NCBI GenBank assembly: GCA_003537645.1
Contig: DPRM01000089.1
Location: 33,521-60,170, forward strand
From: Prolixibacteraceae bacterium
Lineage (GTDB): Bacteria > Bacteroidota > Bacteroidia > Bacteroidales > Prolixibacteraceae
DNA: 26,650 nucleotides
Direction of reading: 5' to 3'
Shown here: piece by piece, positions 1-6,862 of the stretch
Layout of the letters: the number at the start of each line of letters is the position of its first letter
Position numbering within the stretch: the first letter of the stretch is position 1
The notes under the pieces: generated by a model
Database searches by the model: none
What the model was told of the DNA's origin: nothing
The model's input: the letters and a program-made list of their open reading frames with translations, nothing else
Program-made: the position numbers and the translations under genes

Positions 1-92
1 GAAATGGTGATAAAATACCCGACAGAATTAGCTTCCAGAATAACATGAGATGGTTTCAGTACTGCAACTGCTCCCTTTATATACTCGAACAT
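1..92 (-). CDS. ruvA: Holliday junction branch migration protein RuvA, N-terminal fragment (cut by window edge)
   Basis: Thirty residues are visible before the window ends, beginning MFEYIKGAVAVLKPSHVILE and continuing ANSVGYFITI. This is the typical start of RuvA: an M-x-x-Y-I-x-G opening strand, then a turn and a V-G-Y-x-I strand of the N-terminal OB fold that holds the Holliday junction. RuvA acts as a tetramer and loads the RuvB helicase onto four-way junctions during recombination and repair. The ATG lies 15 nt after the pdxA stop on the same strand, so the gene is probably co-transcribed with pdxA. No strong Shine-Dalgarno sequence precedes it. The identification rests on a short but characteristic stretch; the rest lies beyond the left edge. 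Confidence 0.8.
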   Translation of the reverse strand, partial: MFEYIKGAVAVLKPSHVILEANSVGYFITI

Positions 93-107
93 ACGATTGG
101 TTAAATT

Positions 108-1205
108 TTAAATTCCTTCATCAATTGCCTCAAAATCAACCGACTCATCCACCTGACCCTGATTAATTTCGTATTTCTTCAACGGATTTTTGGTCATTTC
201 TTTGTAAAGTGCGCGGTTCTTGAAAACATCGATCGCGAGGTAAAGCGATTCGCGGAACGAGTCGGGAGTAGCTTTGTCCTCACCGGCAATATTGAATGCT
301 GTTCCGTGAGCAGGAGAAGTGCGTATAATTGGCAAACCGGCAGTATAATTTACACCCCTGTCGAACGATGCCATTTTAAATGGAATCAATCCCTGGTCGT
401 GATACATGGCCAGAATGGCATCGAATTTCACAAAATCGCCCGAGCCAAAAAAACCGTCAGCAGGATATGGTCCAACTGCAATAATACCCTCATCTTTAGC
501 GCGTTGAATTGCCGGAATAATAACATCCAGCTCTTCTCGTCCGAGCAAACCATTGTCGCCGGCATGTGGGTTTAAACCAAGAACTGCAATTCGCGGACGT
601 TTTATCAGGAAATCCTTTTCGAGCGATTGATTGATAATTCGCAACTTATTGACGATGGCTCCTTTGGTAATTTTCGAAGAAACTTCGGCAATAGGAACAT
701 GGCCTACAACCACGCCAACTTTCATCGATTCGCTTACCATGAGCATGACATAATCGCGCGATTTAAACTGGTCGGCCAGGTATTCTGTGTGTCCCGGAAA
801 ATTAAATTTCTCCGACTGAATATTGTCCTTATTTATAGGGGCTGTAATCAAGGCATCAATTTCGCCGTTTTTCAAATCTTCAACAGCTTTTTCCAAAGCC
901 ATGTAAGAAGCTTCGCCAGCCATTTCACTCGATTTACCAAGTTCGACCCTGATGTTGTCGTCGATACAGTTGATAATATTTGCTTTGCGTGAATCGGCCT
1001 CACTGGCAACCCTGATATGATTGAAGTTGAAAGACTCGAGATTTAAAGCTTTTTTATGGTAGGCGGCAACTTTTGGTGATCCGTAAACTATTGGGATACA
1101 CATTTCAAGGATACGAGGTTCCATCAATGTTTTAATAATTACTTCGTATCCAATCCCGTTGATGTCGCCCTGCGAAATTCCAATTACTATTTTATCTCGT
1201 TTCAT
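108..1205 (-). CDS. pdxA: 4-hydroxythreonine-4-phosphate dehydrogenase (PdxA)
   Basis: PdxA oxidises 4-phosphohydroxy-L-threonine with NAD(P)+ in the DXP-dependent route to pyridoxal 5'-phosphate. The 365-residue product has the expected family features: a GISQGDINGIG start (residues 9-19), TAPINK (121-126), and three metal-binding histidines in GHTEYLAD (H139), LNPHAGDNG (H214) and MYHDQGLIPFK (H269), plus PADGFFG (248-254). I chose the ATG at 1205 because the family starts with a K-I-x-I-G-I strand there and an AGGAG lies 11 nt upstream. An in-frame ATG at 1253 would add 16 residues unlike the family. The gene has its own promoter at 1274-1306 and leads into ruvA after 15 nt. Confidence 0.96.
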   Translation of the reverse strand: MKRDKIVIGISQGDINGIGYEVIIKTLMEPRILEMCIPIVYGSPKVAAYHKKALNLESFNFNHIRVASEADSRKANIINCIDDNIRVELGKSSEMAGEASYMALEKAVEDLKNGEIDALITAPINKDNIQSEKFNFPGHTEYLADQFKSRDYVMLMVSESMKVGVVVGHVPIAEVSSKITKGAIVNKLRIINQSLEKDFLIKRPRIAVLGLNPHAGDNGLLGREELDVIIPAIQRAKDEGIIAVGPYPADGFFGSGDFVKFDAILAMYHDQGLIPFKMASFDRGVNYTAGLPIIRTSPAHGTAFNIAGEDKATPDSFRESLYLAIDVFKNRALYKEMTKNPLKKYEINQGQVDESVDFEAIDEGI

Positions 1206-1273
1206 ATACTGTTTATCTCCTGATTGTATTGTATTCGTTGAAAATCTGTCCAAGTCATTTTTTTTGTGAAGGG

Positions 1274-1306
1274 CAAATTTAATCTATTATTTTAGACTAT
1301 TTCAAA
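1274..1306 (-). promoter_or_regulatory. Bacteroidota promoter for pdxA (TTTG / TAAATTTG)
   Basis: On the minus strand TTTG (1306-1303) is followed after 21 nt by TAAATTTG (1281-1274). This matches the Bacteroidota -33 TTTG and -7 TAnnTTTG boxes with normal spacing. Transcription would begin near 1267, giving a leader of about 60 nt before the ATG at 1205. Confidence 0.7.
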
Positions 1307-1323
1307 GTTGGTTTCACTTCATT

Positions 1324-1824
1324 CTAAAACACAACAATAATGAACAGGATAAGGATCATCAGCATAAACAAAATGAATTGGTTACGTACAAACAAACCGA
1401 GTAAAAGCAATATTTCTATTTCGTCGGTGCAGGCTGTAAACACTTCGATGGTTCCCTTATCTTTTGATAAAAATTCGTTACTCTGGTAGGTTATCAGCTC
1501 ATCTCCATTGAATTTCCAGGACCAGCGCGATTGCCAGAAATTCTTCACCTCCAGTTCGAATCGTTTCCCATTAATAATAATTTCGCTCCTCGGATTGAAA
1601 AGGTTGACCATGATGGTACCTAAAAGCTCATTGCTCTTTCCATCGTAAATTTCAAGTTTCGAAAGGAAAAACTCCCGGTTCAGGATAAATCTTCGTCCCT
1701 TAATTAATCCGTGTGCTTTCGAGCCAATCAGACTCTCCCATACGATAGAACCAATTTGCTCCGAACCATGTAAAATTTCCAATTGGTTTTTCAAAATTCC
1801 TTTCGACCAAACATATCTTTCCAT
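1324..1824 (-). CDS. Conserved hypothetical protein, beta-rich with a C-terminal membrane anchor
   Basis: I do not recognise a named family. The 166-residue product has no signal peptide. Residues 1-135 alternate short hydrophobic strands and turns, with repeated G-x-I and N-G-K-R-F-type hairpins (LIKGRRFIL at 40-48, IINGKRFEL at 78-86) and WSWKFNGDE near 101-109. This pattern resembles tubby/LURP-one-like barrels, but that is a weak fold guess. Residues from about 137 to the C-terminus are almost wholly hydrophobic (EILLLLGLFV, then FMLMILILFIIVVF), which would tail-anchor the protein with its bulk in the cytoplasm. It lies between the DUF1080 lipoprotein gene and pdxA on the same strand, with a hairpin upstream and the pdxA promoter just downstream, so it is probably its own unit. 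Confidence 0.7.
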   Translation of the reverse strand: MERYVWSKGILKNQLEILHGSEQIGSIVWESLIGSKAHGLIKGRRFILNREFFLSKLEIYDGKSNELLGTIMVNLFNPRSEIIINGKRFELEVKNFWQSRWSWKFNGDELITYQSNEFLSKDKGTIEVFTACTDEIEILLLLGLFVRNQFILFMLMILILFIIVVF

Positions 1825-1868
1825 AGGTTCCTGTTGTTTTAGACTATCGCATCTTTTAAATAAAAGAC

Positions 1869-1904
1869 TTCTCTTTTGCCAGCGTTATAGTTGGCAAAAG
1901 AGAA
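1869..1904 (-). terminator. Hairpin between the DUF1080 gene and the 166-aa gene
   Basis: Perfect 13-bp arms TTCTCTTTTGCCA (1869-1881) and TGGCAAAAGAGAA (1892-1904) enclose a 10-nt loop. It begins 6 nt past the stop of the minus-strand DUF1080 gene, the usual place for a terminator. The T-run after it on the minus strand is short and interrupted, so termination strength is uncertain. Confidence 0.5.
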
Positions 1905-1909
1905 CAGAA

Positions 1910-2710
1910 TTATTCTATATCGTCACCCAGATTCAGCAATTCAACTTTCCTGAAATAGACCGGATGACTCTCGGCCTGAAGTGAAATCGAACCTTTCTTC
2001 AGCAATATATTTTTATCGGCCGGAAGTAGTTTCTGGAAATTCGGGTCACGGTCGTCCAACTGTGGTTTTGAATATTCCAAAACAACGTGTCCATCAACGA
2101 TGTGTTTAATAATCGAATCTCCGCGGACTTCAACCTCAACAGTCACCCATTGGTCGCCGTGATAAGTTTTTGATCTGGAATTGGTGCAATGCTGAGTCCA
2201 GAGTGAATCATTCAAAACCACATTGGTTCCGGGTGTACATAAATTGAGAGTAGAGCGCTCGTCGGTTCCGTTTCCACCAAGCAGCTGTACTTCTATTGAA
2301 ACCGGGAAGTCCTGGTTTAAATCCATACTCTCGGCACTTTGTCCGTGAATCATGATACCGCTGTTGCGGTACGCCCATCCGGCGCCTTCGTTTACCTGTT
2401 CGCCCACAAAGCGGTATTCAACACGGATTCTGTAATGCGAAAATGGGGTTTTATAGAAGATGTGACCAAAATGGCCGTCAAACTTTTCATACTGATCATA
2501 CCTGACTTTCAGTAAACTATCTTCAACCCTGAAGGTATTTCCGAAATTCTCGTTTAGCGGGAAACCTGTAATTTTTATATTCCAATCGTTTAAGTCCTTG
2601 CCATTAAACAATTGAATCCACTCTTCACCTTTAGGTTTCGTTGTGTTGCATGATGCAACAATTGCAGCGACCGCCAGAAAAAGAATAATTTTAACTGAAA
2701 ATTTGTTCAT
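1910..2710 (-). CDS. DUF1080 (3-keto-disaccharide hydrolase-like) lipoprotein
   Basis: The 266-residue product starts with a lipoprotein signal peptide ending in the lipobox IVASC (Cys21), so it is probably attached to an envelope membrane. The rest is one DUF1080 domain, a concanavalin-like beta sandwich: W-I-Q-L-F-N-G-K-D-L-N-D-W near residue 31, SGIMIHGQ, IEVQLLGG, the G-D-Q-W-V-T-V-E-V-E-V strand and D-G-H-V-V-L-E-Y. Members of this family in Bacteroidota include 3-keto-glycoside hydrolases and many proteins of unknown activity; the exact substrate cannot be read from sequence. No glycan-utilisation genes are beside it. The signal peptide supports the ATG at 2710. Confidence 0.88.
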   Translation of the reverse strand: MNKFSVKIILFLAVAAIVASCNTTKPKGEEWIQLFNGKDLNDWNIKITGFPLNENFGNTFRVEDSLLKVRYDQYEKFDGHFGHIFYKTPFSHYRIRVEYRFVGEQVNEGAGWAYRNSGIMIHGQSAESMDLNQDFPVSIEVQLLGGNGTDERSTLNLCTPGTNVVLNDSLWTQHCTNSRSKTYHGDQWVTVEVEVRGDSIIKHIVDGHVVLEYSKPQLDDRDPNFQKLLPADKNILLKKGSISLQAESHPVYFRKVELLNLGDDIE

Positions 2711-2805
2711 AATATTATTGGTTTATTGGTTAATAAATTGGAGTTGAAAGATAGCCAATAATTTTAAAAAATCTATTTATAAAAGTTGGAGGTTTTACTT
2801 AAAAA

Positions 2806-2835
2806 CAAAGAGCCGGATTTAGCTCCGGCTCTTTG
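2806..2835 (-). terminator. Rho-independent terminator of the 33-aa lysine-rich gene
   Basis: A 12-bp stem (2806-2817 with 2824-2835, core AGAGCCGGA / TCCGGCTCT) closes a 6-nt loop. On the minus strand it is followed directly by TTTTT, complementary to 2801-2805. It lies 43 nt past the stop of the small minus-strand gene ending at 2879. Confidence 0.75.
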
Positions 2836-2878
2836 CTGAACGAAATAAAAAGAGAATAATTCAATACTAAAAATGACT

Positions 2879-2980
2879 TTACTTTTTGTCTTTTTTAGCT
2901 TTTTTTTCCAGTCTCTTTTCCTTTAAAGTTTTTGTTGGTTCCTTTTTTTCGTTCTTTCGTGTATCTACTCCTTTTGCCAT
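2879..2980 (-). CDS. Small lysine-rich protein (33 aa)
   Basis: A 34-codon minus-strand frame runs from ATG at 2980 to TAA at 2879. The product begins MAKGVDTRKNEKKEP and ends KRLEKKAKKDKK: about 40% lysine, no membrane segment, no cysteine. From memory, very similar MAKGVD-start lysine-rich peptides occur in many Bacteroidota genomes, which together with the strong terminator 43 nt downstream persuades me that it is real. An RNA-binding or ribosome-associated role would fit the charge, but nothing in the sequence proves it. A plus-strand frame across the same bases is a low-complexity shadow. Confidence 0.72.
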   Translation of the reverse strand: MAKGVDTRKNEKKEPTKTLKEKRLEKKAKKDKK

Positions 2981-3159
2981 AGCAACAAATTTTGAAGGTT
3001 ATTATTCTAAATTTAAAACACATAAGGTAATTCAAAACGAAACCCAGACTACGAAACCTGCAATCAGCTTGAATACGATCAAAATTACTCTTTTTTTATA
3101 TTCGATTGTTTTATTTCGCTAACATCTTCTTTAATAAAACCGGACTTAGCGATATTTGA

Positions 3160-3426
3160 GCGAACAAACTGAATATTCAGGTATTTCCCAATCCTGCAAA
3201 AACACAATGCAAGGTTCTGTTTACCTGCGAAACTTACAGCGATATCATTATTTCTCTGGTCGATATTTCAGGAAAAATTGTTTGTATAACTGAAAGACAA
3301 AAATTCCAGTCAGGCAAACATTCCGTTGACATTAATCTGGAAGGTATTCCTGATGGTGTTTATATCATTAAGGTTCTGAACAATGAACAATCTTTCCATC
3401 AAAAGCTTGTAATCGGCAAAAGATAA
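3160..3426 (+). pseudogene. Remnant of a T9SS-secreted protein: isolated C-terminal sorting domain
   Basis: An open stretch of 88 codons encodes a complete type A Por/T9SS C-terminal sorting domain. It opens with NIQVFPNPAKTQCKV (cf. the family YPNP motif), continues IIISLVDISGKIV, then the E-G-I-P-D-G-V-Y-I-I-K-V strand pair, and ends HQKLVIGKR. Such domains guide cargo through the outer-membrane T9SS translocon and are cleaved off or replaced by a lipid anchor. Here nothing precedes the domain: in-frame TGA at 3157-3159 stops it upstream, there is no ATG or plausible start, and no signal peptide. A terminator still follows. I read this as the 3' end of a larger deleted gene. Confidence 0.8.
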
Positions 3427-3451
3427 AACCTAAACCCGCATAAAATTAAAG

Positions 3452-3492
3452 AGGAATGGTATCCAGTGTTGAATTGGATACCATTCCTTTTT
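3452..3492 (+). terminator. Rho-independent terminator after the T9SS remnant
   Basis: Perfect 14-bp arms AGGAATGGTATCCA (3452-3465) and TGGATACCATTCCT (3475-3488) with a 9-nt loop, followed by T residues to 3492. It lies 26 nt past the remnant's stop codon. The remaining bases up to 3598 hold nothing recognisable. Confidence 0.85.
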
Positions 3493-3598
3493 CAATTAAC
3501 CGAATACAAGTCTTCCTCATCATTCAAATAACAGAACACCATTAATTCTGAAGCCAATTCCTGAATTCCTTCCTGAAGAATCTGATAGTCAAAAAAAA

Positions 3599-3614
3599 TT
3601 AACCACTTGGTTAA
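3599..3614. promoter_or_regulatory. Candidate TetR operator 1 (upstream palindrome)
   Basis: TTAACCACTTGGTTAA is a perfect palindrome with 7-bp arms around CT. It shares 12 of 16 positions with the second palindrome at 3674-3689. It sits about 18 nt upstream of the -33 box of the tetR promoter, fitting a site for the adjacent TetR protein. Confidence 0.6.
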
Positions 3615-3631
3615 ATTTTTTGGTCAAATAA

Positions 3632-3663
3632 TTTGGTAGATACATTTTAAGACTCTACTTTTG
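3632..3663 (+). promoter_or_regulatory. Promoter of the tetR efflux operon (TTTG / TACTTTTG)
   Basis: TTTG at 3632-3635 and TACTTTTG at 3656-3663 are separated by 20 nt, an exact match to the Bacteroidota -33/-7 consensus. The start of transcription would fall near 3670, right at the second palindrome and about 30 nt before the tetR ATG. Confidence 0.75.
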
Positions 3664-3673
3664 ACCGTATGAT

Positions 3674-3689
3674 TTAACCATTCAGTTAA
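3674..3689. promoter_or_regulatory. Candidate TetR operator 2 (at the transcription start)
   Basis: TTAACCATTCAGTTAA, with flanking T and A, forms arms TTTAAC / GTTAAA. It begins 10 nt after the -7 box, so a protein bound here would block transcription. Its half-sites match those of the palindrome at 3599-3614, as expected for autorepression by the TetR encoded next. Confidence 0.65.
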
Positions 3690-3701
3690 ACTATCAATAT
3701 A

Positions 3702-4316
3702 ATGGAAACAAAAAAAGACAGTACCGAAGAAAAAATACTTGAAGCAGCAAAGAATGTGTTTGTTACCAAAGGAATGGACGGCGCCCGAATGCAGGAAATA
3801 GCCGACGAGGCAGGAATAAATAAAGCGTTATTGCATTACTATTTCAGATCGAAAGAACGATTGTTCGAAGCTATTTTTGGTGAGATCATCAAATATGCAT
3901 TTCCGAAAATCTCCCGCATCATTGCCTCCGACATGGGAATTGTGAATAAAATTGAGCAGTTTGTCGATGCCTATCTCGATGTATTGATGAAACACCCGTT
4001 CATTCCGGGCTTCATTATGAAAGAACTTAGCCGCGATCCATCCACATTTTTGAAAATGATCATGAAATTCGGGTTCAATCCACAAATCGTTTTTACACAG
4101 ATTGAGGAAGCTATGAATCGCGGCGAAATTATCCGGATGGACCCCCGCCACCTGGCTGTAAATGTCATCTCGATGTGTGTATTTCCATTTGCTGCGCGGC
4201 CAATTGTAAGCTTTGTAATTTTTAAAGAAGACCAGCCAGCGATAGAGAAATTCTACCACGAACGGGCGACAGTAATTAAACAATTTGTTGTGAATGCCAT
4301 TGTCATCAAACCATAA
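3702..4316 (+). CDS. TetR/AcrR-family regulator of the efflux operon
   Basis: The 204-residue protein has a classic TetR N-terminal DNA-binding domain: ILEAAKNVFVTKGMDGARM (12-30), then the helix-turn-helix EIADEAGINKALLHYYFRSK (32-51). Helix alpha-1 and the L-x-Y-Y-F-x-S-K motif are both intact. The remaining alpha-helical part would bind an inducer and dimerise, and is not recognisable by ligand. It is the first gene of the locus, 11 nt before the TolC gene, like CecR (YbiH) before ybhGFSR in enterobacteria. Two matching palindromes flank its promoter, suggesting that it represses itself and the downstream efflux genes until a toxic ligand releases it. The inducer is unknown. Confidence 0.93.
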   Translation: METKKDSTEEKILEAAKNVFVTKGMDGARMQEIADEAGINKALLHYYFRSKERLFEAIFGEIIKYAFPKISRIIASDMGIVNKIEQFVDAYLDVLMKHPFIPGFIMKELSRDPSTFLKMIMKFGFNPQIVFTQIEEAMNRGEIIRMDPRHLAVNVISMCVFPFAARPIVSFVIFKEDQPAIEKFYHERATVIKQFVVNAIVIKP

Positions 4317-4327
4317 AATTCTTTTCG

Positions 4328-5593
4328 ATGAAAACAATTAAACTCCTCCTTCTTGCTTTGTTGCTGCCGGTTCATCTTCTGATGGCACAGGAAGTGGTGA
4401 CTCTGGAACAATGCCAAACATGGGCACGCGAAAACCACCCGGTTTTAAAACAGTCGGGCCTTTACCAGCAGATTCTTGACCTGAAAAACGAGAACAATTC
4501 GACCTCTTTTTTACCACAGCTTACCCTGAACGGACAAGCAACTTACCAATCGGATGTGACCAAAATTGGAATCTCAATTCCAAACATGAACATCCCGACA
4601 GCGGATAAAGATCAGTACAAAATCTACCTCGACCTGAAACAAACCATTTGGGATGGCGGATTAAGCAAGGCAAAAGAATTGATCAACGAAACCGAAAATG
4701 CGGGCAATCAGTCGCAGATTGAAGTGGAATTGTATCAGGTAAAAGAAAAGGTCAATCAGTTTTATTTCACGTCTTTGCTGATTCAGGAAAACCTGAAAAT
4801 TCTGGATAAGAAAACTGAAACTCTTGGCGAACGGCAGAAAATTCTGGAATCAGCGGTTAAAAATGGGATGGTTCTGGCCTCCGAACTCGATCAACTGTTG
4901 GCCGAACAGATTAAAACCGATCAACTGGTGCTTGAATTGAAGAGTAATCGGGAAACGGTATTGTCTGCATTAGCCATTCTGACTGGAAAAGAAAGTAATC
5001 AGATGCAAAATCTTGTTTTGACAGCGGAATCAATCGTATTAGACAAACCCCTGATGCGTCCCGAGCTGGATCTTTTTGCCAAACAAAACGAATTGTTAAA
5101 CGCCAATTCTGAAATCCTGAAAAGAATGCGCCATCCAAAATTTTTCGGATTCGGGCAGGCCGGTTACGGAAAACCCGGGCTGAATATGCTGAACAACGAG
5201 TTCGACACCTATTACCTCCTTGGTTTGGGTTTCAACTGGAATGTGCTGGATTGGAAAACAACAGCAAGGCAGCGACAAGTATTAAAACTTCAGCAGGATA
5301 TTGTCCAAACCAAACAGGAAAATTTTGTCCGCAACATTGATCTGGCCACCGATCAGCAAAACAAACAAATTGACCAACTCGCACAACTCCTGAAAAGCGA
5401 TCATGAATTGATTCTGGTACGGGAACGGATTACCAAAACGTCGGCTTCGAAACTTGAAAACGGAACAATCACCTCGGCTGATTACATTCAGGATTTGAAT
5501 GCCGAGACAACAGCAAAACTGATGCTCGAAACTCATAAGATACAACTGAAGGAAGCCACAGTCAAACTCGGTAATATCAGAGGAACTTTTTAA
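4328..5593 (+). CDS. TolC-family outer-membrane efflux protein
   Basis: The 421-residue protein begins with a Sec signal peptide (MKTIKLLLLALLLPVHLLMA) followed by E-V-V-T-L-E-Q-C, the usual start of mature OEP-family proteins. Two long helical/strand repeats follow: N-H-P-V-L-K-Q-S-G, an amphipathic coil around residues 110-200, and a second copy around 290-410, with YLDLKQTIWDGG (about 98-109) and LLGLGFNWNVLDW (about 297-309) as the paired membrane strands. It would form the trimeric channel through which the ABC pump expels substrate. It starts 11 nt after tetR, so the two are co-transcribed; the gap to the HlyD gene is 210 nt and filled by an inverted pair of repeats. The length is usual for Bacteroidota members. 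Confidence 0.93.
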   Translation: MKTIKLLLLALLLPVHLLMAQEVVTLEQCQTWARENHPVLKQSGLYQQILDLKNENNSTSFLPQLTLNGQATYQSDVTKIGISIPNMNIPTADKDQYKIYLDLKQTIWDGGLSKAKELINETENAGNQSQIEVELYQVKEKVNQFYFTSLLIQENLKILDKKTETLGERQKILESAVKNGMVLASELDQLLAEQIKTDQLVLELKSNRETVLSALAILTGKESNQMQNLVLTAESIVLDKPLMRPELDLFAKQNELLNANSEILKRMRHPKFFGFGQAGYGKPGLNMLNNEFDTYYLLGLGFNWNVLDWKTTARQRQVLKLQQDIVQTKQENFVRNIDLATDQQNKQIDQLAQLLKSDHELILVRERITKTSASKLENGTITSADYIQDLNAETTAKLMLETHKIQLKEATVKLGNIRGTF

Positions 5594-5630
5594 TCTTGAG
5601 AATATAATCAATGTATGGCAAACTAGACAA

Positions 5631-5737
5631 TGTCCGTCCGCTAAAGCGAGACGGCAAAGGATAAGTGAATATTAAATCAACGATTTCCAATAATATAGTC
5701 AAGCCTATTCTTTACCGTTGGCTTCAGCCAACGGACA
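5631..5737. repeat. Inverted pair of ~32-bp palindromic repeats (BIME-like), copy 1
   Basis: A unit at 5631-5663 (TGTCCGTCCGCTAAAGCGAG, then ACGGCAAAGGATA) and a second in opposite orientation at 5706-5737 share the pattern TGTCCGT-GCTRAAGC-ACGG-AAAGRATA. Each unit is itself imperfectly palindromic. The same head-to-head arrangement recurs at 11252-11341 behind the last permease gene. No gene fits the 210 nt between the TolC and HlyD genes. Confidence 0.8.
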
Positions 5738-5803
5738 ACGGATTCGCCAAACGAAACAACAATAATTCATAAATGAATAAATCGTAAATCAAAACAAGAT
5801 ACC

Positions 5804-6682
5804 ATGAGAAAATTACAAATCATAACCCTGGCGCTTCTGGCATTTGGAGCCTGCAAAAGCGGGAAAAATCAATCGGATGCCTATGGAAACTTTGAGGCGG
5901 TTGAAACCATTGTTTCTTCGGAAACTGCCGGCAAGTTGCTTTCGATGGAAGTGGAGCAAGGTGATCAACTGGAGCAGGACAAATTAATTGCCCGGATTGA
6001 CACCACCGAAATTATCCTAAAGAGACTGCAAACCGAAGCTCAATTGGTAGCCAGCGAAACAAAAAAGCAAAATGTAACAGCTCAAATCAACGTACTAAAA
6101 GAACAAAAGAAAAACATGCAAATTACCCAGCAACGTATTGCCAAAATGTTTGCAGACAAAGCTGCAACCCAACAGCAAATGGACGACATCAACGGACAGC
6201 TAAATGTACTGGACAAACAGGTTTCGGCCACCAATACCCAGTTTCAGCTAATTGCCAGCGAAATGGAAGTTATAAAACGGCAACTCGATTTGTTCAACGA
6301 ACAGTTGACTAAATGCCAGATAAAAAGTCCGGCCAAAGGAACTGTTCTGGAAACTTACCTCGAAAGCGGAGAACTGGCAACTCCCGGCAAACCGGTTCTT
6401 AAAATGGCTGATTTGTCGAATCTGGAACTGAAAGTTTACGTTTCCGGCGCACAATTATCGAATGTGAAATTAGGGAATGAGGTTAAAGTTTTGATTGATT
6501 CCGGCGCCAATGAAATGAAAGCTCTCTCCGGAAAAATCAGTTGGATTTCGTCGGAATCGGAATTCACGCCAAAGATCATTCAAACGAAAGAGGAACGCGT
6601 AAAACTGATGTATGCGGTAAAAATAGTTGTCCCAAACGATGGAAGCCTGAAGATCGGAATGCCAGGGGAAGTGGTGTTTTAA
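5804..6682 (+). CDS. HlyD-family periplasmic adaptor lipoprotein (YbhG-like)
   Basis: This adaptor links the inner-membrane ABC pump to the TolC channel. The 292-residue product starts with a lipoprotein signal ending in AFGAC (Cys17), so it should be lipid-anchored on the periplasmic face of the inner membrane. A first half of the lipoyl (barrel-sandwich) domain is at about 29-66 (V-E-T-I-V-S-S-E-T-A-G, LIARIDTTE), a long coiled-coil hairpin at about 70-165, and the second lipoyl half at about 172-205 (CQIKSPAKGTVLETYLESGE). The beta-barrel part follows, ending G-M-P-G-E-V-V-F as in YbhG. It is followed immediately by a MITE-like element and the first ATPase gene, which supports YbhG-type function. 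Confidence 0.92.
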   Translation: MRKLQIITLALLAFGACKSGKNQSDAYGNFEAVETIVSSETAGKLLSMEVEQGDQLEQDKLIARIDTTEIILKRLQTEAQLVASETKKQNVTAQINVLKEQKKNMQITQQRIAKMFADKAATQQQMDDINGQLNVLDKQVSATNTQFQLIASEMEVIKRQLDLFNEQLTKCQIKSPAKGTVLETYLESGELATPGKPVLKMADLSNLELKVYVSGAQLSNVKLGNEVKVLIDSGANEMKALSGKISWISSESEFTPKIIQTKEERVKLMYAVKIVVPNDGSLKIGMPGEVVF

Positions 6683-6686
6683 AAAG

Positions 6687-6862
6687 AAGCCCCTCCTAAA
6701 CTGCAAGCCTCATCCCCAGCCCTTCTCCAAAGGAGAAGGGAGTTAGGCCCCGAAAGTTCTGAACTTTTAATCTTTTAATAATGAATACATTGAAGTTAAT
6801 AAACAACCCATTGCAACCCGGTTCCGAAAGCCCCCTCTTGAGGAGGGGGTTGGGGGAGGCTT
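6687..6862. mobile_element. MITE-like palindromic element spanning the HlyD/ATPase-1 junction
   Basis: A non-coding element with hairpin-forming ends appears to run from AAGCCCCTCC (6687) to GGGGGAGGCTT (6862). Its left part contains the CCTTCTCC-AAA-GGAGAAGG hairpin at about 6721-6740, and its right part the CCCCCTC-TTGA-GGAGGGGG hairpin at 6830-6848. It starts 5 nt after the HlyD stop and ends inside the ATPase reading frame, so it contains that gene's ATG and first 27 codons. A related element lies at the next junction (7764-7914): both have GAAxxTTCTGAAC plus T-rich sequence before the ATG and the same GGGGGAGGCTT right end. No transposase is encoded. The boundaries are inferred from the termini. 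Confidence 0.65.

Noticed and set aside
1206..1253. Upstream in-frame start for pdxA at 1253
   Set aside because: It adds 16 residues absent from PdxA proteins, whereas the ATG at 1205 has an AGGAG upstream and fits the family start.
2886..3122. 78-aa plus-strand frame rich in Phe and Ser
   Set aside because: It is the antisense of the poly-lysine codons in the 33-aa gene plus AT-rich spacer, and lacks codon bias or a recognisable motif.
3828..4337. 169-aa minus-strand frame opposite tetR
   Set aside because: It lies entirely antisense to a well-supported TetR gene and shows no protein features.
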